From: Sipunculus nudus
Taxonomy: Eukaryota; Annelida; Sipuncula; Golfingiida; Sipunculidae
Direction: 5' to 3'
Length of the DNA: 64,000 nucleotides
Assembly: GCA_026874595.1 (NCBI GenBank)
Contig: CM049316.1
Location: 65,639,176 to 65,703,175, forward strand
Shown here: piece after piece, positions 59,256-64,000 of the stretch
How positions within the stretch are numbered: position 1 is the stretch's first letter
Layout: every line of letters starts with the position of its first letter
Notes under the pieces: generated by a model
Told to the model about the DNA's origin: nothing
What the model saw: the letters and a program-made list of their open reading frames with translations, nothing else
The model's database searches: none
Position numbers and translations under genes: made by a program

Positions 59256-61807
59256 AATGACGGAAAATGGCGGGTTACTTACCCAAAATGCCTTGTTTTC
59301 ATAGTGACCCACCCAAATGAAATACGTATCGGTTGCTTCTTAGACTTGGCTGTTATATTTATATATCGATTGAGGCAAGAGGATAGATACGGTTCAGATG
59401 GCTCTTATAAAAGTCGAAATTATCATGGATGCCCGTAACGAAAATCGATATCAAAATTAAATATTGTTTTTCTTAATATTAGTCTTACTTCATTTTCAAG
59501 GCATATAAGTAAAATTGAATCATTACTTTTGTGGCTTCATCGCATGTGGAGGCTTATTGGAATATTTTTTTTTCTGGATGGACCTTTTAGGGACCTTCAT
59601 TCTCTTTTTTTTTGTCCATGTTTGCCCTAGATCTCAAATTTGAATGACTTTCAAAAACTGACATTTTTGCACAATATTAGTAAGATGTCACATATTAGCA
59701 CCTCTTATTTATTTTGACCTTGACCACTCCATAGCCGTTTCCTCATTGTCGCTCAGTTGCGGGCGTCGGGGGAAGGATCAAGTGGCGATTGCAAACATCT
59801 AATTTCTGTGGAAACTGTTTCGATGTTTTCGATTCGATAATCATTATGAATAATTCCCTCTCGATATTTATTCCCAATAATATCAGTAATCACACTTCGA
59901 ACCCGGTCGATAATTGATTTTAAGGTAAATAATCATTTGCCATACTATGTGCATTATCCCGCGCTATTAGATTTTTGTTATAATACATCAGTATCCCAGC
60001 AAATACGGACATACTATCACCAATTCACCTGTATTATACATTGTTGTGGTTCTGTGTTTGAGTAAACACAGTCAACTTGTGTCTGTTTAATATAACAAGA
60101 CTTCTTGTCTAGAGCATGCCTGAGCATGCGCGACAACTCCCAAACAATGAGAAGATAAAGTGAAAGAAGAAACACAGAAGAAACACCAGTCTGAAGCTTG
60201 AAGAAATCTTGATTTGTAAAGTTGTGTGGTACGTCCACCAGGTGGCGTGTGCGCTCTGTTATGTGAGCGCCACTATGCGCGCACGTTGCCAGCTTATTTG
60301 TACAGGAAAAAACAAACGGTTTTAAAAAGAAAAATATTGGCAGGTACTTTGATATTTTAGGCAAAATATCCTAAACTCTATGTATATTAAAAAAAATTGA
60401 CGCTCCTGGCCAAGCCTATAGTTGACAGTTGTCCCATTCTCCCGTGAAAGTATAGGCAAACATAAAAAGACGTCCGTCCGTTGATTTATCACTTTCCACC
60501 AGATGTTGCCACGCTCCGTTTTCCTTTTCCTACTGTGCTAGTTATATGGACCCATCAAGAGAAAGGTATTAATAGTCCATGGATTCCTTTTACGTCTCTA
60601 AGGGCAAACGTTTAAACTGGTTTCTAGCCTCAAGTGCTTCCATTAGAGTCTGATCAGAAAGTAGATGGGCCTGTATGTATAATTACAGACAGCTTGGCAA
60701 TTTTCTGTGTCTGTTTTATTGGCTTAATTTGAGTTTCACGGACATTCCGTTATTTATGATATGTATTAAAAAAGGAGGATATTTTCCACTTACACCAGAT
60801 AAGTGCTTATAGTAAACCTCACGGATCATTGAACCCATATACAGGAGAAGAAATCTCTTTCACAAAACTCATTAACTGAGAAGTTAGGTTTGAAGACCTG
60901 CCAGAAATGTTTTTTTTTTCATGTAGTCCTGCATGCTTGCCTCCTCCAAAACGACCTCGCGACAAATTTAATCACCCTAGGGTGGGCAGACCCGTGTGAG
61001 GTGCATACCCTTAAGCGAGGCCAAGAAATCGACATCAGTTGTCACGGAGACCTCGCATTCAGGGAGTCTAGTCTAATACAACATCTAATACAAGTCTTGT
61101 GAACTTTAGACCTCAGAAGGTGACATCCTTAAGCTTGTAACCTTGGTGTGTCTTTTTGTTATCGCACCTTTATCAATTGGCTTTTTTATCAGCGAGGGCC
61201 ACAAATAGTTGTCAAGCTACGCCCTGAAACTAAGAGACAAATCTTGCAAGTTTTGCTTGCAGGCGAGGGATTCTAAACAGCGCTAGCGGCGTTTACGCTG
61301 TTATCTCATTACAAAAGCATGGATCATACCAGGCCGTTGCTAGGCAACAGATCAACTTGACCTTTGTTGTATTGGTTACATCTTTACATGTAACTAAACG
61401 AGATCGGTGATACTTCTCTACGTTGGCATGTTGTTGATTTTCCCCTGCAGAAAATGTCAACGGATGCTTCAGGTTACATAGATCATATAGGACAAAGTCC
61501 TAGCCGGTCGTTTACCTTCTAGAAATACATAAAAAAGCGAACCAGGGATCTTACGATAAGCCTGTGCTCTTATGCATATTTAGTCAAAACAATTAAATGA
61601 AACAGTGAAACAGAAAATGCAAGTTGATAGACAAGATAAGGAATTTTAGCCATGATCTTAAAGCTGGAGAGTAATTACTAATCTTAGACCAAAGGCAAAT
61701 CATTTTCAAAGCTAACAGTAAGCAACAAAGATGCCACTTCCTACAGCTAAGTCATAAGTCGAAAATCAATGGGACTTTTTAATTTACTACACAACAACTA
61801 CTACTTG
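59256..61807. other. No gene recognised
   Basis: ORFs 59241-59438 (+), 60017-60364 (-) and 60890-61102 (+) lack domains. Only an RFX-like palindrome at 61336-61348 stands out. Confidence 0.4.
61336..61348. promoter_or_regulatory. RFX/X-box-like palindrome GTTGCTAGGCAAC
   Basis: A near-symmetric 13-mer matching the X-box pattern bound by RFX factors (GTTGC-N-GGCAAC type). No ciliary or other gene is seen nearby, so its relevance is uncertain. Confidence 0.3.
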
Positions 61808-61940
61808 CCCGTCCAAGGCCGGTGGTTTTCTCCGGGTACTCCGGTTTCCTCCACCTCTGCAGACTACCGAACGCCATCACCGGAGCCATGGAGAGTGCCT
61901 CGATTAGTTATAATAACTATTTGTACAATCCATGTAAAAT
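61808..61940 (+). mobile_element. 5'-truncated SINE fragment with conserved core
   Basis: It shares 'ggtggttttctccggg' and 'ctccggtttcc' with the SINE at 42650-42828 but lacks the tRNA-like head. A CTA-type triplet repeat follows where the other copy has a TA tail. Confidence 0.6.
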
Positions 61941-61956
61941 AAATAAGTTTATATTT

Positions 61957-62096
61957 ACTACTTATACTACTACTACTACTACTACTACTACGCTGTTGCT
62001 ACTACTACTACTTCTACTTCTATGCTGCTGCTGCTACAACTACCACTACTAGTACTTCTACTACTACTACTTCTGCTACTACTACTACTATTACTT
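61957..62096. repeat. (CTA)n/(ACT)n imperfect trinucleotide repeat
   Basis: CTA triplets interrupted by CTG/CTT variants. Together with the preceding SINE fragment it resembles a SINE tail microsatellite. Confidence 0.92.
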
Positions 62097-64000
62097 ATTA
62101 TAAGGTGGTCAGAAACCCCATATTTACCTCCGCTTCATAACAAATTTCGTAAAACGTAGGACCATTAAATTTAATAAAAATCCGTACAACCATTGGTTAA
62201 AACTTTACCAAAAAACCCAGGTCAATGTTAACCAAAATATGAAAGCAGGAGAATTAAAACTAACTGAGAAGAATCGGGAAACTTTGTTTTGATTCGTAAA
62301 AATAGGTTCCAGTACAAACAACATAGCACCGCCTTCATTTGTATGCTAGGCATTTGATCATTGTGTTGTAGAATGTGGTGATTGTAGCCAGAGCCGTTAC
62401 CAAGATATTGGGTGCAATAGTTGAATGCTGAAAGATGGAGGGCCAACAGTGGGTTTTGTCTCATAACCTGAAATTTTAGAATGAGCTTAAAATAGCTCTT
62501 TGACCTCAGGCGAACAATAGTAATGTATCAGGCTGTTAAGGTTAATACCAAAGCAAAACTGACAAAAGAGCGAAACGCAAATATTTGAAAAGTGGTTCAG
62601 GAGTCCAGTCCACGTTTCCAGCAACTAGGACTTGGTCTTTGGAGTGAAATATAAGAAAATGGTACAATAGCTCATGAGTCTCAGTAGTCAGGAATAAAAA
62701 GAGAAGATATCAGCTATCCCCCTGACATTACACGCAACTAACGGCCCTTCAGACGGAGATCTATAATGTCTGCATGATCTGTATTGAACAGTCAATGTGG
62801 AGAAAACAATGTCTATGTGTAATCGGCGTGCATCAAAATGGCCTTCTACGTCAGAATATTGCCGGCAAAGTCAACCAGATATCATGTTTAGGGGTCTTGT
62901 TTCTTTTGACGTTTTATATATAATGCTCATGAAGACTAGAAATTATTTTTTACTTGGGGCACACGCATGATGTGCGTGTGTGTCTGGTTCTAGTGGTTTT
63001 ATTAGTCTTAAGACACGTGCCTATTGAAAATTTAGCATTTTTTTTTATAAATCAACAGTACAGTTCCTTCGCTACACAGCCAGAATAACCCAGAGGGTGC
63101 CAAATATACAATATATTTTTATATATTTATTAATTTATAAATCTTTCAACAAAGTAATTGATCTCAAATTAGTTTTTGTGGTCATCATAGGCATTAGTGC
63201 CTTGCACAAAATATAAAAAAAAGTCTGAGAGAATGACCGATACCGTCTAGTGAGCAGCCCCTTGGCATCCCCAGAGGAAGGAAATCTGGAAACCGCTAGA
63301 AATCTTAATATGATTATCGATTATACATGGGCGGATTTTAAAGGGTCTTTTTCGACCAAAAATTACACGTTACAATTGAAAACAGCGCTTGATGTTGCTT
63401 TTGACACGGTTTTGGTCCTTATATTTCTGCATGCGAGATTTAGGTATAAAGTTTACTAACACTCCGGCTCTTGTTTACATATTCCAGGATAATGAGTCCC
63501 CTCCCCCTCCATTTTCTAAGCTATTGTGTCCACCCCTGTTATAGGCCCGTGATCGGAGATCTGTGTTTCTGAAAGAAAGCCAATATTGATTATCGGTTTT
63601 AAACATTCTCATAAAGAACGAACAAAAACGTGGAGTCGGGGTTCGAACTGATCTCTTTGACTGGAGCAGACCGGGGCTCGCATCAGATTCCTCACCCATA
63701 ACGAGATATAAGAGAAGTCATTTTCCAGGTATTGGCCTCCACTTATTGTAAGGAGAAGACGAAGCAAAGTCTTTGAATGTATAGCTGAAGATGTCTCTCC
63801 CAGCCAAGGACTAAGGTATCCAAGACGCCTTCTCAGGTTAGCTCCAGATCACCCGATACAAGGCCAAGACGAAAAGTCAGACGAGTCAGCAGAGCACCAG
63901 CACCCGTGCCCACTCAACGATGCGCATTTGGGTATTTTTTTTAGAAATCTCGACATAAAGAAAGTAAAAGGGATGATTCCCTTGTAGCTAATTGTAATTC
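62097..64000. other. No gene recognised
   Basis: ORFs 62228-62464 (-), 63250-63459 (+) and 63475-63699 (-) show no domains. A lone B-box-like 'gttcgaacc' on the - strand near 63635 does not fold into a tRNA. Confidence 0.4.

Noticed and set aside
63600-63710. B-box-like motif on the - strand as a tRNA gene
   Set aside because: The T arm and acceptor stem do not pair and no matching A box is present.
1-64000. Endogenous viral or retrotransposon coding regions
   Set aside because: No reverse transcriptase, integrase, capsid or transposase frame was found in the ORFs examined.

Overview
This is animal nuclear DNA, most likely from a bivalve mollusc. Genes are sparse and intron-split, the background is AT-rich, and there are many (TA)n microsatellites. 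The dispersed repeats (GTCC-rich repeat heads, AGGTCA-type minisatellites, tRNA-derived SINEs with a 'tttctccgg' core) are of kinds I associate with mollusc genomes. No bacterial, plasmid or viral organisation is visible. The species cannot be named from the sequence alone.

Three genes are recognisable. (1) The last two coding exons of DGAT1 (diacylglycerol O-acyltransferase 1) lie on the + strand at 5532-5594 and 7322-7468. The rest of the gene must lie upstream of the window, so positions 1-5531 are intron and are filled with repeats. (2) The whole coding region of mitochondrial ribosomal protein uS17m (MRPS17) lies on the - strand. Exon 1 is 24663-24782 and exon 2 is 14694-14969. The reading frame joins cleanly across a 9.7 kb intron that holds a tandem array of oestrogen-response-element-like palindromes, a 2.7 kb dispersed repeat, two short MITEs and a 3.3 kb foldback transposon. 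DGAT1 and MRPS17 converge, with about 7 kb between their 3' ends. (3) A Toll-like receptor gene lies on the - strand at 34794-37225. It has a signal peptide, LRRs, a cysteine-rich cap, one membrane span and a TIR domain. Its frame is broken twice, each time by one surplus base next to a homopolymer. A 5' UTR intron is likely.

Layout. 1-5531 is DGAT1 intron with dispersed repeats. 5532-7468 holds the DGAT1 3' exons. 7.5-14.6 kb is intergenic. 14.7-24.8 kb is MRPS17. 25-34.7 kb is gene-poor, with microsatellites, one hairpin MITE and two weak candidate exon sets on opposite strands at 27.7-28.8 kb. 34.8-37.3 kb is the TLR, with possible 5' UTR to 38.7 kb. 38.7-64 kb contains no gene I can name. 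It is a patchwork of SINEs, hAT-like MITEs (one nested inside another), diverged duplications and microsatellites.

The genes do not form a pathway: DGAT1 makes triacylglycerol in the ER, uS17m is a mitochondrial ribosome protein, and the TLR is an innate immune receptor. The most striking content is mobile DNA, especially the foldback element at 21339-24599. It has about 750 bp inverted arms made of tandem units, nested GCTGATCAGC-type palindromes and a perfect 9-bp target duplication, and sits 63 bp from the MRPS17 exon 1 splice donor.
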